Notes: generated from the letters alone by a model not told the origin. A stretch of 64,000 bases of DNA from Bin5 sp022821545 (GCA_963664085.2 CAXXLO010000002.1:3968001-4032000); one strand, 5' to 3'. Counted from the stretch's first letter, positions 16,406-24,833 are shown. A program made the numbers and translations.

Positions 16406-17155
16406 CTATGGGGAGCGTTTTCCCATAATCATAGCGACGACATCGGCCTCGGTCGCCTCATCCCTGGGACGCGTCCCAATTAGCTCTCCGTGAAACATGA
16501 CTGAAATGAAATCGGCGATTTCGAAGACCTGTTGAATGTTGTGGCTGATGAGAATAATCGTCTTGCCCTGGGCCCGCAACGTGTCGATGAGCTGCAGGAC
16601 TTCCTGGGTCTGCTCCACGCCCAATGCAGCCGTCGGCTCGTCCATTATGATGATTTCGCCACCGCGGATCAAGGCACGGCCGACCGCGACCGCCTGACGC
16701 TGGCCGCCGGAGAGGTTGCGAACCATTTCACGAACATTGGGAATGCGGGCGTGGATGTCGTCGAGCACCTCGTGCGCCTGCCGCAGCATGCCCTTGTGAT
16801 CGAGAAAGATCTGCCCCGGCCCGCGGGTCAATTCACTGCCGAGAAACATGTTCATCACCACGTCGCGGTTTTCGACCAGCGCCAAGTCCTGGTAGACGGC
16901 GGCGATGCCAAGTCCGAACGCTCCGGCAGGCCCTCCGATGCGAGTCTCCTGGCCGCGCACGCGAAATCCCCCGCCGTTCGGTTGCAAGGCCCCGCTGATC
17001 AATTTTATCAGAGTAGACTTGCCGGCGCCGTTATCGCCGACGAGGGCGTTTACGCGCCCTGCGTATACCTTCCAACTGACCGTTCGAACGGCATGGACCG
17101 CGCCGAACGATTTATCCAGATCGATCGTCTCCAGAATTACTTCGTCACTCGCCAT
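16406..17155 (-). CDS. sugar ABC importer ATP-binding protein (FrcA-type)
   Basis: Cytoplasmic ATPase of a carbohydrate importer with RbsC-type permeases. The 249-residue protein has one ABC domain: Walker A GDNGAGKST, Q-loop AAVYQDLALVENRDVVMNMF, signature LSGGQRQAVAVGRAL, Walker B IIIMDEPTAALG and switch histidine ISHNIQQ. Most ribose/xylose-type importers have a double-domain ATPase (about 500 residues); the single-domain form resembles FrcA/XylG-short proteins and should work as a homodimer. It is the last transporter gene of the operon that begins with the binding protein at 20428. Confidence 0.9.
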   Translation of the reverse strand: MASDEVILETIDLDKSFGAVHAVRTVSWKVYAGRVNALVGDNGAGKSTLIKLISGALQPNGGGFRVRGQETRIGGPAGAFGLGIAAVYQDLALVENRDVVMNMFLGSELTRGPGQIFLDHKGMLRQAHEVLDDIHARIPNVREMVRNLSGGQRQAVAVGRALIRGGEIIIMDEPTAALGVEQTQEVLQLIDTLRAQGKTIILISHNIQQVFEIADFISVMFHGELIGTRPRDEATEADVVAMIMGKRSP

Positions 17156-17189
17156 ACGCTACTCCGAATTCGACGTCAGCAACCAGGAT

Positions 17190-18185
17190 TCAGGTCATGC
17201 GCGCCCGCAGCACACTGAGGATGACGGCCAGGACCAGCGCAAAGCCACGGACAATCAGAATGATTCCGGTAGGCACATTCATCAGCTGCAGACCGTTGCC
17301 CAGAATCGTCAGAAACAGGACCGCCACAAGATTTCTTTCGATGCGCCCAACCCCGCCGAAAAGGCTGAATCCGCCCAGCAGCACGGCCGTGAGAGCCGTG
17401 ACGAAATCCACGCTGCCAGCTATGGCCAACCCAAACATGGCTGACTGCTTCGCTCTGGCCGTTACCAGGACGGCAGTCAGCGCTGCGGTCAGGGCCGAAA
17501 TCACGAGGGCGATTCGGATCACGCGATCTACTGGAACGCCGCTCAGGAGCGAGGCTCGATAGTCGGCCCCGGTGGCGTAAATGTGAGCGCCCAACTTTGT
17601 CTGGGTCAGCAAGACGTAGCCGACGATATAGCAGAGGAACATGATCCAGACAGAGGAGGGGATCCCGAACACGCGTATGAAAACCGCCTCCTGCAGCCCC
17701 TCACGGGCGATCGTTATTGTCTGGCCCCCGCTGAGAAACAGAGCGATCGCCAGCATCACTCCCTGCGTGGCCAGCGTTGCCACGAAGGCAACGATTTTCC
17801 CGTTGACAACTATCAGCCCGTTGAAAAGCCCAGCGGCGATGCCGGCCAAGAGCGCGAAAATCACCGTCAAGGGGAGCGAGAAGCCCAATTCTTCGAACAG
17901 GAGGGCCGTCGTTACGGTTGCGACCGCAAGGACACCCTGCGTCGACGTGTCGATCTGCCCAGCCAGAATCGCCACGGTGTAGCCCGCCGTAACGATGCCG
18001 GCCAGCGACGCACTTATCAAAATGTTGACAAGGTTGCGGGGGGTGAAGAAGTAGGGCGCAAGTAAGACAAAGACGATGAACAAGAGGACGGTAACGACAT
18101 AGATGCCGTTGTCCATCATGAACAGGAACTGCTCCCGCCTCCGCCCCTTCATCGCCAGTTCGCCCTGGGTGAGTCGACCCAACAC
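17190..18185 (-). CDS. sugar ABC importer permease (RbsC family), second
   Basis: A 331-residue inner membrane permease with about eight to ten helices. GQIDTSTQGVLAVATVTTALL and GKIVAFVATLATQGVMLAIALFLSGG correspond to the conserved BPD_transp_2 motifs of ribose-type permeases. LGAHIYATGADYRASLLSGVPVDRV is the typical cytoplasmic loop contacting the ATPase. It starts 11 bases after the other permease gene (18197). Two different permeases, one ATPase gene and one binding protein gene suggest a heterodimeric membrane channel. Confidence 0.9.
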   Translation of the reverse strand: MLGRLTQGELAMKGRRREQFLFMMDNGIYVVTVLLFIVFVLLAPYFFTPRNLVNILISASLAGIVTAGYTVAILAGQIDTSTQGVLAVATVTTALLFEELGFSLPLTVIFALLAGIAAGLFNGLIVVNGKIVAFVATLATQGVMLAIALFLSGGQTITIAREGLQEAVFIRVFGIPSSVWIMFLCYIVGYVLLTQTKLGAHIYATGADYRASLLSGVPVDRVIRIALVISALTAALTAVLVTARAKQSAMFGLAIAGSVDFVTALTAVLLGGFSLFGGVGRIERNLVAVLFLTILGNGLQLMNVPTGIILIVRGFALVLAVILSVLRARMT

Positions 18186-18196
18186 GTGCCCGTCCC

Positions 18197-19213
18197 CTAT
18201 CGTGTTGCCAACTGCTGGCGGATGCTGTCCAGCAGAATGGCGAAAACAAACGCTGACCCGAAAATCAGCTGCCGCACCGGAGCCGCAACGTTGAGGATGC
18301 CCAATCCTATCGTCAATGTAGACAAGAACAGGAGACCGATCAGCGTTCGCTCAATCTTACCGCTGCCCCCGGACAGCGCGACACCGGCGAAGAGCGCGGC
18401 TGTCAGCGACTGACCCAGGCCCTCGACGCCCGGTTGGGCGGCCAACTGGCGGCCTGCAATGAGAATCCCGGCCATGCCGGTGATGACCGCATTCACAACC
18501 AACACAATACGCGCAATCCGGATGGCATTGATGCCGTTGAGAGCCGCCGCGGCCGGATTCCCGCCCATGGCATAGATGTGCGCACCGAAACGGGTCTGGT
18601 TCAAAACGACCCAGCCGACGGCGTAAGCGACAAACATCAGCGGAATGACAAACGGGACGCCAATGACTTCGAAATTGGCAATGTCGCGCAACGGCGGGCG
18701 TACCAACCTGATCATGCCCGGCTGATTGGTCAGGTTAATGATAAGGAAGCCGATTCCCCCGCAGACGACGCCGACGGCCAGTGTGGATACAAATGAGGGA
18801 ATGCCCTGCTTGATAAGGTAGCTGCTCAGCAGGCCGACGGCAATCGTCAGCACCACAGTGAGGGCAAGCGCAACGCCGAGCGGCCACTCCAGCAGCTGGA
18901 AAACGGCCGCAAACATGAGGGAGGCCATGCCTCCGACCTGTGCTGTAGACAGGTCGATCTGTCCAGAGATCAGAGTAATCGTATACGAGGCCAGCACGAT
19001 TCCAGCCGGCCCGCTCAGGCGGAGGATCGCCTCCAATGTTCTTGATCTGATGAAAAGATCCGGGGCCACCACCGCGAACAAGATCAGTTCCAGTACGAAG
19101 GCAATGAACAGTCCATTGTCCAACAGAAACTGGATAATCAATCTGCGGCGATTCCTGCCGTCGCCGCCGGCAATTCGCGAACCAGCCCGCTGTATCGGAC
19201 TTCCCGATGCCAT
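18197..19213 (-). CDS. sugar ABC importer permease (RbsC family), first
   Basis: A 338-residue inner membrane permease of the same family as its downstream neighbour. Recognisable blocks are SGQIDLSTAQVGGMASLMFA, IKQGIPSFVSTLAVGVVCGG and FGAHIYAMGGNPAAAALNGINAIRI. Eight to ten hydrophobic helices are visible. It is separated from the binding-protein gene by about 110 bases that hold a tandem repeat and a hairpin, a common way of lowering permease expression relative to the binding protein. Confidence 0.9.
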   Translation of the reverse strand: MASGSPIQRAGSRIAGGDGRNRRRLIIQFLLDNGLFIAFVLELILFAVVAPDLFIRSRTLEAILRLSGPAGIVLASYTITLISGQIDLSTAQVGGMASLMFAAVFQLLEWPLGVALALTVVLTIAVGLLSSYLIKQGIPSFVSTLAVGVVCGGIGFLIINLTNQPGMIRLVRPPLRDIANFEVIGVPFVIPLMFVAYAVGWVVLNQTRFGAHIYAMGGNPAAAALNGINAIRIARIVLVVNAVITGMAGILIAGRQLAAQPGVEGLGQSLTAALFAGVALSGGSGKIERTLIGLLFLSTLTIGLGILNVAAPVRQLIFGSAFVFAILLDSIRQQLATR

Positions 19214-19239
19214 GCCCTTCCGCCGAAATGTGGAGTTTG

Positions 19240-19270
19240 GTTCAAATACAGAGTTAGTTCAAATACAGAG
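19240..19270 (-). repeat. tandem 17-bp duplication in the sugar operon
   Basis: The 14 bases GTTCAAATACAGAG occur at 19240-19253 and again at 19257-19270, a period of 17. The repeat lies between the binding-protein and first permease genes, next to a GC-rich hairpin. It looks like a small recent duplication. Confidence 0.7.
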
Positions 19271-19298
19271 AGGGTGAGGCCGGACCAGCCCCACCCTC
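19270..19298 (-). terminator. GC-rich hairpin between binding-protein and permease genes
   Basis: GAGGGTG (19270-19276) pairs with CACCCTC (19292-19298), extended by GGC/GCC inside with one mismatch and a 7-base loop. No clear U-tract follows in the direction of transcription. It therefore fits a partial attenuator or an mRNA-stabilising 3' end for the binding-protein transcript rather than a full terminator. Confidence 0.5.
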
Positions 19299-19324
19299 AA
19301 AGTCCTGTCCTATGAGCGCCGGTC

Positions 19325-20428
19325 CTACTCGGACTCGTACAGTTCTGCGTAGCGCTGATCGACCGTCTCCTGGGTTATCGCCTTGCGTACCTGGTAGGTC
19401 TCGAACGGCAGGCCTTCCAGTGTGGCCAGCGCCACTTCGACCCAGCCCCAACCCTCACAGTAAGGCTGGAATTCGATGAAGCCGTAATAGCCCATCGGCC
19501 GCGTCTTGAGGAACTTGGCCGGCGGTTCATCGCCGCCCAGCGTAACGAGCATGACGTCCGCCTCGTTGCCTGCTTCGGCTACAGCGTTATAGGGACCGAT
19601 GCCGAGGCCGTCCCAGCAGGGAATCATCGCAAAAACGCCGTCCGGATTGGCCGTCATGGCGTCGTTCACCATATCTTCAGCCGAGCGGCCCGTGGTCAGG
19701 TCCGCCATGAGGATATGGTCGTCATCCAATTCCATGGCTTCCTGGAAGGTGGATGCAGCCGAACCGGTGCGCGTGACGCAGGCAGGGATTCCGCCGTGGG
19801 TCAACTCGATGAAGAAGAGCTCGCGGCCGGCCCAATCCTCCTGCTGGCGCTTTCTTACGCCCTCGACCAGCAACTCCGCACCCTTCATACCGGCGATCCC
19901 GTCAGGGATACCGTATACGATAGGCGTATACTCGCTGGGACCGTTGTCGATTCCAATGAACTGAATGCCTTCGTCGAGCGCCCGCAGCGCAAGGCCTTCA
20001 TACACGTTTGGGCCGTGTGCGCCCACGATGCTCAGGTCGTTCAGCAGTAGCGTCTCCAGCAGGTCCGGCTCAGTCGAGTAGTCGCCGGCCGCGTCCGACT
20101 CGAAGAACTCCACCCCGTAGAATTCGGCAGCCGTCTTCATGGCGCCCGACCACTCACCGAAGAATGGGTGCGCCAGGTTGGGATTGATGAATCCCAGTCG
20201 CCAGGGCTGGGAGAATTCGGTGGGCAATGTTGCCAAAGGCTTACACTGGTGCGGCGAAGTCATTTCCTCGATTGCCGACGCTTCATGGAAGGTGACGGCC
20301 CTGGGCGTCGCCGTAACGTCCACGACTCGCGTCACCTCAACTTCAACGGTCTGGGTCTCGCACGCCGTTAAAACGATAACGGCAAGGGCCAAAACCAAGG
20401 CCACCAAAAGATACTTCTTGCTCTTCAT
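19325..20428 (-). CDS. sugar-binding lipoprotein of an ABC importer
   Basis: A 367-residue periplasmic-binding-protein-like lipoprotein that delivers a sugar to the permeases encoded downstream. The signal peptide ends in the lipobox VLTAC (C23), followed by ETQTVEVEVTRVV, a low-complexity tether I associate with Chloroflexota binding proteins. The fold shows WRLGFINPNLAHPFFGEWSGAMKTAA, as in ribose/galactose binding proteins (cluster B), then IQFIGIDNGPSEY and GVFAMIPCWDGLGIGPYNAVAEAG. The start is preceded by AAGGAGAGGTACG. The exact sugar cannot be told. Confidence 0.88.
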   Translation of the reverse strand: MKSKKYLLVALVLALAVIVLTACETQTVEVEVTRVVDVTATPRAVTFHEASAIEEMTSPHQCKPLATLPTEFSQPWRLGFINPNLAHPFFGEWSGAMKTAAEFYGVEFFESDAAGDYSTEPDLLETLLLNDLSIVGAHGPNVYEGLALRALDEGIQFIGIDNGPSEYTPIVYGIPDGIAGMKGAELLVEGVRKRQQEDWAGRELFFIELTHGGIPACVTRTGSAASTFQEAMELDDDHILMADLTTGRSAEDMVNDAMTANPDGVFAMIPCWDGLGIGPYNAVAEAGNEADVMLVTLGGDEPPAKFLKTRPMGYYGFIEFQPYCEGWGWVEVALATLEGLPFETYQVRKAITQETVDQRYAELYESE

Positions 20429-20559
20429 CGTACCTCTCCTTTGTCCTGGTTGATGGAAAATAAGAGCCGCTCAGTCTTGTCAGGTAGTCGACAGCCTCTC
20501 AAGTGGCTTGCAGCAGGCTGAATACTTACCTGCCAGCGCCGAGAGAACCGCTCAATATA

Positions 20560-20586
20560 CAACAGTTGTGTTTGACGAAGCGTCAG
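20560..20586. promoter_or_regulatory. two adjacent palindromes in the sugar operon leader
   Basis: ACAAC-A-GTTGT (20560-20570) and TGACG-AAG-CGTCA (20574-20586) lie 3 bases apart, about 130-155 bases before the binding-protein start. They sit downstream of the predicted promoter. They could be operators for a repressor or small RNA hairpins. No LacI/GntR-type regulator gene is nearby. Confidence 0.4.
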
Positions 20587-20738
20587 TCCCGATTGCAATG
20601 CTGAGATTGAAGGCCCCAGACAGTTCTGCCGCGGCTGCGTAGACGGCACGGGGCGTTGGGAACGATTGAGGAAACTAGAAACTTGAGTCGGATGGCTGCG
20701 GGCGTCTGACCTCGTTGACCATCTGTTGGGACGGGGCA

Positions 20739-20768
20739 AGTGTACGATGAAAGCAACGGGCCTGTCAA
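20739..20768 (-). promoter_or_regulatory. sigma70-type promoter of the sugar ABC operon
   Basis: On the minus strand TTGACA (20763-20768) is followed after 18 bases by TACACT (20739-20744). Transcription from near 20732 would give an unusually long leader of about 300 bases before the binding-protein start. The gap 20429-20824 holds this promoter and the two palindromes but no gene I can support. Confidence 0.6.
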
Positions 20769-20824
20769 GAAGTTGATCCCAGTCAAGTCAGACATCCCTT
20801 TGGGCCGTTCAGGGCAGTTGGGAA

Positions 20825-21586
20825 TCAACCTAACGCGCCGGCAAGATGCAATACGATCGTTGAGGCGGCGACGGCGGCAGTCTCAGCGCGCAGGACCCGC
20901 GGCCCGAGAGAGAGTGGGCGCCACCCCCGCTCAGTTGCAGCAGTTGCTTCTTCCCGACTGATGCCGCCTTCCGGCCCCACCAGGACCGAGACTTCCCTTG
21001 CACCGGCGATTCCAGGATGGAGGCCTGAACTGTCCCCGCACGCCTCCTCCCAGGCCAACAGCCGGAGCCCTGCGCCTTGCTCAAGGGCTTGATCCCAGTG
21101 CAGCGGATCTTCGACGGCGGGAAGGCGGCCACGGCGGCTCTGCTCGGCCGCCTCGCGAACTATCGCGCCCCAGCGTTGGTATTTTGACAGCACCCTCGCC
21201 GCCGGGCGCACCACCGTTCGGCTGCTGATTACAGGGACAAACCGGCTCACTCCCAGTTCCGTGCCCTTCTGCAAGACCCACTCGAAGCGCTCCCGTTTCA
21301 AAACGCACTGATAAAGGGTCAACTCCATGCCGGGCTCGCTGCTCACAGGCTGCCTGGCCACAACGCGACCCGCCGCCTTCCCGGCATCCAGGGATTCGAT
21401 GCGCGTAGGATAGGCCGCGCCGCTGCCGTCGAGAAGCGTGATCATACTGCCGCGCTCCAGGCGCAGGACGTTGCGCAGCTGGTGGGAAATTGGCGCCAGG
21501 TCGACTTGTCGACCCGGGACGGCGCGCAGGTCCGACAAAAAGAACCAATGATCGCCGCAGGTTTCGCCGCCCTTTTCACCCGGCAT
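20825..21586 (-). CDS. rsmE: 16S rRNA (uracil-1498-N3)-methyltransferase
   Basis: SPOUT-class methyltransferase that methylates U1498 of 16S rRNA. The C-terminal knot shows VLVGPEGGISREEA and LGPRVLRAETAAVAA, which bind S-adenosylmethionine. The N-terminal PUA-like part has HQLRNVLRLERGSMITLLDG, and the linker has LQKGTELGVSRFVPV and EAAEQSRRGRLPAV. About 253 residues, normal length. The ATG at 21586 was preferred over a TTG at 21601; it overlaps the end of prmA by 11 bases, so translation is probably coupled. Confidence 0.92.
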   Translation of the reverse strand: MPGEKGGETCGDHWFFLSDLRAVPGRQVDLAPISHQLRNVLRLERGSMITLLDGSGAAYPTRIESLDAGKAAGRVVARQPVSSEPGMELTLYQCVLKRERFEWVLQKGTELGVSRFVPVISSRTVVRPAARVLSKYQRWGAIVREAAEQSRRGRLPAVEDPLHWDQALEQGAGLRLLAWEEACGDSSGLHPGIAGAREVSVLVGPEGGISREEATAATERGWRPLSLGPRVLRAETAAVAASTIVLHLAGALG

Positions 21587-22553
21587 TTTCGCTTCGCACA
21601 ACCAGGGAGACCCAGTCCGCCTCCCGTCTGCGCTCCACCTCTTTAAGCCCGTGACGGGCCGCAGCCGACAGAACCATCTTTGCTTTCTCCTCCAGGATGC
21701 CCGACAGTATCAGGCGGCCGCCCGGCGCCAAAGGCTCGGCGAGAGTAACGGTCTCGAAGGTCCCATCGAACAGTCCGACCAGGACCTCTGCAAGGATATT
21801 GGCCGCAATAACGTTGAAGCGGCCGGTCTGCCCGGCCGGTATCGATCCTTGCTCAACGCGAAAGATGCCGGGAGCAAGCGCGATACCGTTTCTCAACGCG
21901 TTTTCCTTCGCGGCCCGAATCGCCAGCGGGTCGATGTCGGTCGCCCAAACCGGCCTCGCGCCCAGCTTTGCCGCCACAATAGAGAGAACACCGCTTCCCG
22001 TACCCACATCCAGAAACGAATCTCCCGGCTGAACCCACTCCTCGAGCGCGGCCACACAGAGCCGCGTCGTCGGGTGCAGCCCGGTGCCAAATGCCATGCC
22101 CGGCTCAAGCCGCACAAGCAGGTCGTTGGGGAGCGGCTCCGGCTTCTCCCATGCGGGGGTCAGCAGCACGCGTCGCCCAATGCGCATCGGCTTGTAGTGC
22201 CGCTTCCAGGCATGCGCCCAGTCTTCCTCCTTAACGACCCGCGCAACCGGTTCGGGCATGGGATAGAGAAGCCGCAGATGCCAGAGTCCCTCTTCAATCG
22301 TCCGCTGAATTCTCCTCCCGCGCGGGCCCGGCTTCAGGTAAGTCTTCACCACCGTCCTGTACTCGCCTGCCACCGGGTTTCCGAGATCGTCATAGCCGGT
22401 CGACTCCAGAACTGCCCCGCCGCCGGAAGCCTCGCCCGCGGCACTGTCCTCGACCCAGTCGCCGCCGTTGCAACGATTGAACAGCTCAACCACCGCTTCA
22501 GCCGCTTCGCCATCGACTTCAATTGCTATCTCGACCAGCTCATCGGGTCTCAT
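21576..22553 (-). CDS. prmA: ribosomal protein L11 methyltransferase
   Basis: S-adenosylmethionine-dependent methyltransferase acting on ribosomal protein L11. The class I motif LDVGTGSGVLSIVAAKLG is followed by WATDIDPLAIRAAKENA and FNVIAANILAEVL, the N-I-L-A block being typical of PrmA. EKPEPLPNDLLVRLEPGMAFGTGLHPTTRLC is also diagnostic. The 325-residue length matches larger PrmA proteins, with the substrate-binding N-terminal domain containing a short acidic/Gly-rich insertion. It overlaps rsmE downstream. Confidence 0.92.
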   Translation of the reverse strand: MRPDELVEIAIEVDGEAAEAVVELFNRCNGGDWVEDSAAGEASGGGAVLESTGYDDLGNPVAGEYRTVVKTYLKPGPRGRRIQRTIEEGLWHLRLLYPMPEPVARVVKEEDWAHAWKRHYKPMRIGRRVLLTPAWEKPEPLPNDLLVRLEPGMAFGTGLHPTTRLCVAALEEWVQPGDSFLDVGTGSGVLSIVAAKLGARPVWATDIDPLAIRAAKENALRNGIALAPGIFRVEQGSIPAGQTGRFNVIAANILAEVLVGLFDGTFETVTLAEPLAPGGRLILSGILEEKAKMVLSAAARHGLKEVERRREADWVSLVVRSENAG

Positions 22554-22601
22554 TCAGAGTCGCTTTCGACCGCCTGCAGTTCCCGGCGCGACAGCAGATA
22601 G

Positions 22602-22813
22602 GCCTACACCTGGCCCATCCTGGTCGGTCTGTTAGCCGTGCCGCTCTTAGGCCAGAAGCTATCGTTCCTACGGCTGATTGCGATCGCGATCAGTTTCTGC
22701 GGCGTGGCAATGGTTGTTACTCGGGGGCGGATGCCGGCGTTTCAGATGGAGAATCTGGAGGGAAACCTGCTGGCCCTGTGTGGGGCGCTCGTTCTTGCTT
22801 TGTTCTCAGTTCC
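22602..22813 (+). pseudogene. remnant of an EamA/DMT-family transporter
   Basis: Between the prmA start and the dnaJ stop, the plus strand encodes AYTWPILVGLLAVPLLGQKL, then FLRLIAIAISFCGVAMVVTRG and LLALCGALVLALFSV. This matches the end of one EamA repeat and the start of the next in drug/metabolite transporters. An in-frame TAG at 22599-22601 precedes it, and the similarity stops near 22813. There is no start codon or complete domain. It is a decayed fragment inside an otherwise housekeeping gene run. The rest of the 313-base gap (22554-22866) shows nothing else. Confidence 0.6.
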
Positions 22814-22866
22814 AGGCAGGGGAGCAAAACACGACTGCATACAGGCAGGCGCATTCTGGCGCCGTC

Positions 22867-23988
22867 CTATTCCGGTCTCAGGATCCGGTCCAGAAGTCCG
22901 CGACGCGGCTCATTTACTTCATCTCCCAGGCTTTCGGCCAGTTGCCGCATCAGCATCTCCTGCTCTTCCGTCAGGTCGGTTGGCGTGACCAGCTTCACCG
23001 TTATGATCATGTCTCCACGCCCGCTGCGTTGCAGTCGGGCGATTCCCATCCCCGCTTTGCGGAAACTTTGCCCGGTCTGCGTCCCGGCAGGAATGTCGAG
23101 ACTTTCGGTCCCGCCGCCCAGAGTCGGGATTTCTACAGTTGCGCCGAGAGTTGCCTGAGCGAAAGTGATCGGCAGTTCCAGATGAATATCAAATTCATCG
23201 CGCACAAACTGGGGATGGTCCTCAACGCTGATCAAGACGTAGAGATTGCCGCGGGGGCCGCCCAACATTCCTGCCTCGCCCTCTCCGGCTAAGCGGATTC
23301 GCGTTCCGTTGTCGACGCCCGCGGGTACATTTACTTTTATTGTGCGGGACACCTGAACTCGTTTGCGTCCATTGCAGCGGCTGCAAGCCTTGGAAACCAG
23401 TTCGCCTTCGCCATGGCAGGCAGGGCAGGTTGTTGCGGTAACGATTGTTCCAAAGAGAGGACTCTGCTGACGTCGCTGCACCTCTCCGCTGCCGCCGCAC
23501 GTCGAACATCGTACGGGCGTGGTGCCGGGCTCCGCGCCGCTGCCCTGACAATAGTCACAGTCCTCCATGCGGGGCACTTCGATCTCCTCCTGGGCGCCAA
23601 AGACAGCGTCCTCGAAGCTTAGTCTGACGTCTACCCGCAGGTCCGCCCCACGCCGCGGCGTCCGCCGACTGCCGCGCCCCATGCCGCCAAATCCGAAGAC
23701 CTCCTCGAAAATGCTGCCCAGGTCGCCAAATCCCTGGTTGAAATCGCTAAACCCACCGGATCCGCCCAGGCCGGAATGGCCAAAGCGGTCATAGACTGCC
23801 CGCTTCTGCGGGTCGCTCAAGACCTGGTAGGCTTCGTTTATCTCCTTGAACTTGGCCTCGGCATCAGCATCCGGGTTGACGTCCGGGTGATACTGCTGTG
23901 CCAGCTTACGGAAGGCCCGCTTCAGCTTCTGTTCATCAGCGCCCCGTTCAATGCCAAGCACTTCGTAATAGTCGCGCTTTTCGCTCAT
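22867..23988 (-). CDS. dnaJ: chaperone protein DnaJ
   Basis: Hsp40 co-chaperone that stimulates DnaK. It has 373 residues. The J domain begins RDYYEVLGIERGADEQKLKRAFRK and contains HPD (YHPDVNPDAD). A Gly/Phe-rich linker (GGSGGFSDFNQGFGDLGSIFEEVFGFGG) and four C-x-x-C-x-G-x-G-type zinc motifs follow (CDYCQGSG, CSTCGGSG, CPACHGEG, CSRCNGRK); the last deviates in its final glycine. The C-terminal client-binding domains end in LLDRILRPE. The ATG at 23988 starts directly at MSEKRDYYEVLG; an upstream in-frame start at 24036 adds unconserved residues. No grpE or dnaK is adjacent. Confidence 0.95.
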   Translation of the reverse strand: MSEKRDYYEVLGIERGADEQKLKRAFRKLAQQYHPDVNPDADAEAKFKEINEAYQVLSDPQKRAVYDRFGHSGLGGSGGFSDFNQGFGDLGSIFEEVFGFGGMGRGSRRTPRRGADLRVDVRLSFEDAVFGAQEEIEVPRMEDCDYCQGSGAEPGTTPVRCSTCGGSGEVQRRQQSPLFGTIVTATTCPACHGEGELVSKACSRCNGRKRVQVSRTIKVNVPAGVDNGTRIRLAGEGEAGMLGGPRGNLYVLISVEDHPQFVRDEFDIHLELPITFAQATLGATVEIPTLGGGTESLDIPAGTQTGQSFRKAGMGIARLQRSGRGDMIITVKLVTPTDLTEEQEMLMRQLAESLGDEVNEPRRGLLDRILRPE

Positions 23989-23992
23989 GTAG

Positions 23993-24184
23993 CTATTCCC
24001 AACTAATGATCCAGGCGCACAGCCCGGCAAGGCCAACGGTTACTCCGATCAGAGCCGCCCACTGCGCGCCGTCAAACCCTACGCCGCGTGCGCTGAAAAG
24101 CAGTATCACCACAAAGCCGACAGCAAGTACCGCCCAGTTAGACAAGACTGTGTGGTCGGCCCAGAACCGCTTCAGAAAGTCCAT
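23993..24184 (-). CDS. small two-helix membrane protein
   Basis: A 63-residue protein of unknown function. It starts MDFLKRFWADHTVLSNWAVL and has two hydrophobic helices (about 15-33 and 42-61). It lies between coaE and dnaJ on the same strand, with gaps of 16 and 4 bases, so it is probably co-transcribed. The tight spacing and clean helix pattern support a real gene. Confidence 0.65.
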   Translation of the reverse strand: MDFLKRFWADHTVLSNWAVLAVGFVVILLFSARGVGFDGAQWAALIGVTVGLAGLCAWIISWE

Positions 24185-24200
24185 GTCGGTACGGACTCCT

Positions 24201-24833
24201 TTATCGCGCCAGGGCAGTCATGCGCCGTGGATATCTTCGTTTCAGGTCTTCCCAGATGGCGTCCAACTGGGCGTGCAACTCCACAAGACTGCCGTCGTTC
24301 TCGATGACGCGATCGGCCTGGTTGACCTTGGCCGCCTGCGGCGGCTGCAGATCGATCATGCGGCGGGCCTCGGTCTCCTCCATAAGCCGGGCCTCCAGAA
24401 GGCGCCGCAGCTGCGTTGTGAGGCTTGACGTGACCACCCAGATTTCATCGCAGAGGGTCGACATCAGCCCGGCTTCAAGCAGCTTGATGGCCTCGAGCAC
24501 GATTACGGGTGATTCGTTTTCGTCAATTTCCTGCTTGCCCAAATCAAAGATTTTCGGGTGGACGATTTTTTCAAGCCTGCCAAGGTCAATGGGATTGGAG
24601 AAGACGATTTTGCCAAGTTTCTTACGATCGATGGCGCCGTCTTCGCGCAGAATCTCCCGGCCAAAAGTGCGTACGACCGCATCGTAGGCCTGGCCGCCAG
24701 GCTCGATCACGCGGTGGCCCAGTTTGTCAGCGTCAATGATAAAGGCACATTTCTCCATCAGGTAGTTGAGAATCGTGCTCTTGCCCGTGGCGATATTCCC
24801 CGTAAGCCCAATAACCAGCGATTTTCGCGACAT
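24201..24833 (-). CDS. coaE: dephospho-CoA kinase
   Basis: Last step of coenzyme A synthesis: phosphorylates the 3'-hydroxyl of dephospho-CoA. The P-loop reads GLTGNIATGKST (residues 9-20), with alanine where many homologues have glycine or serine. IIDADKLGHRVIEPG and the lid region follow. LEAIKLLEAGLMSTLCDEIWVV and RVIENDGSLVELHAQLD are standard for CoaE. The length of 210 residues is normal. It sits upstream of dnaJ in a minus-strand housekeeping run. Confidence 0.93.
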   Translation of the reverse strand: MSRKSLVIGLTGNIATGKSTILNYLMEKCAFIIDADKLGHRVIEPGGQAYDAVVRTFGREILREDGAIDRKKLGKIVFSNPIDLGRLEKIVHPKIFDLGKQEIDENESPVIVLEAIKLLEAGLMSTLCDEIWVVTSSLTTQLRRLLEARLMEETEARRMIDLQPPQAAKVNQADRVIENDGSLVELHAQLDAIWEDLKRRYPRRMTALAR

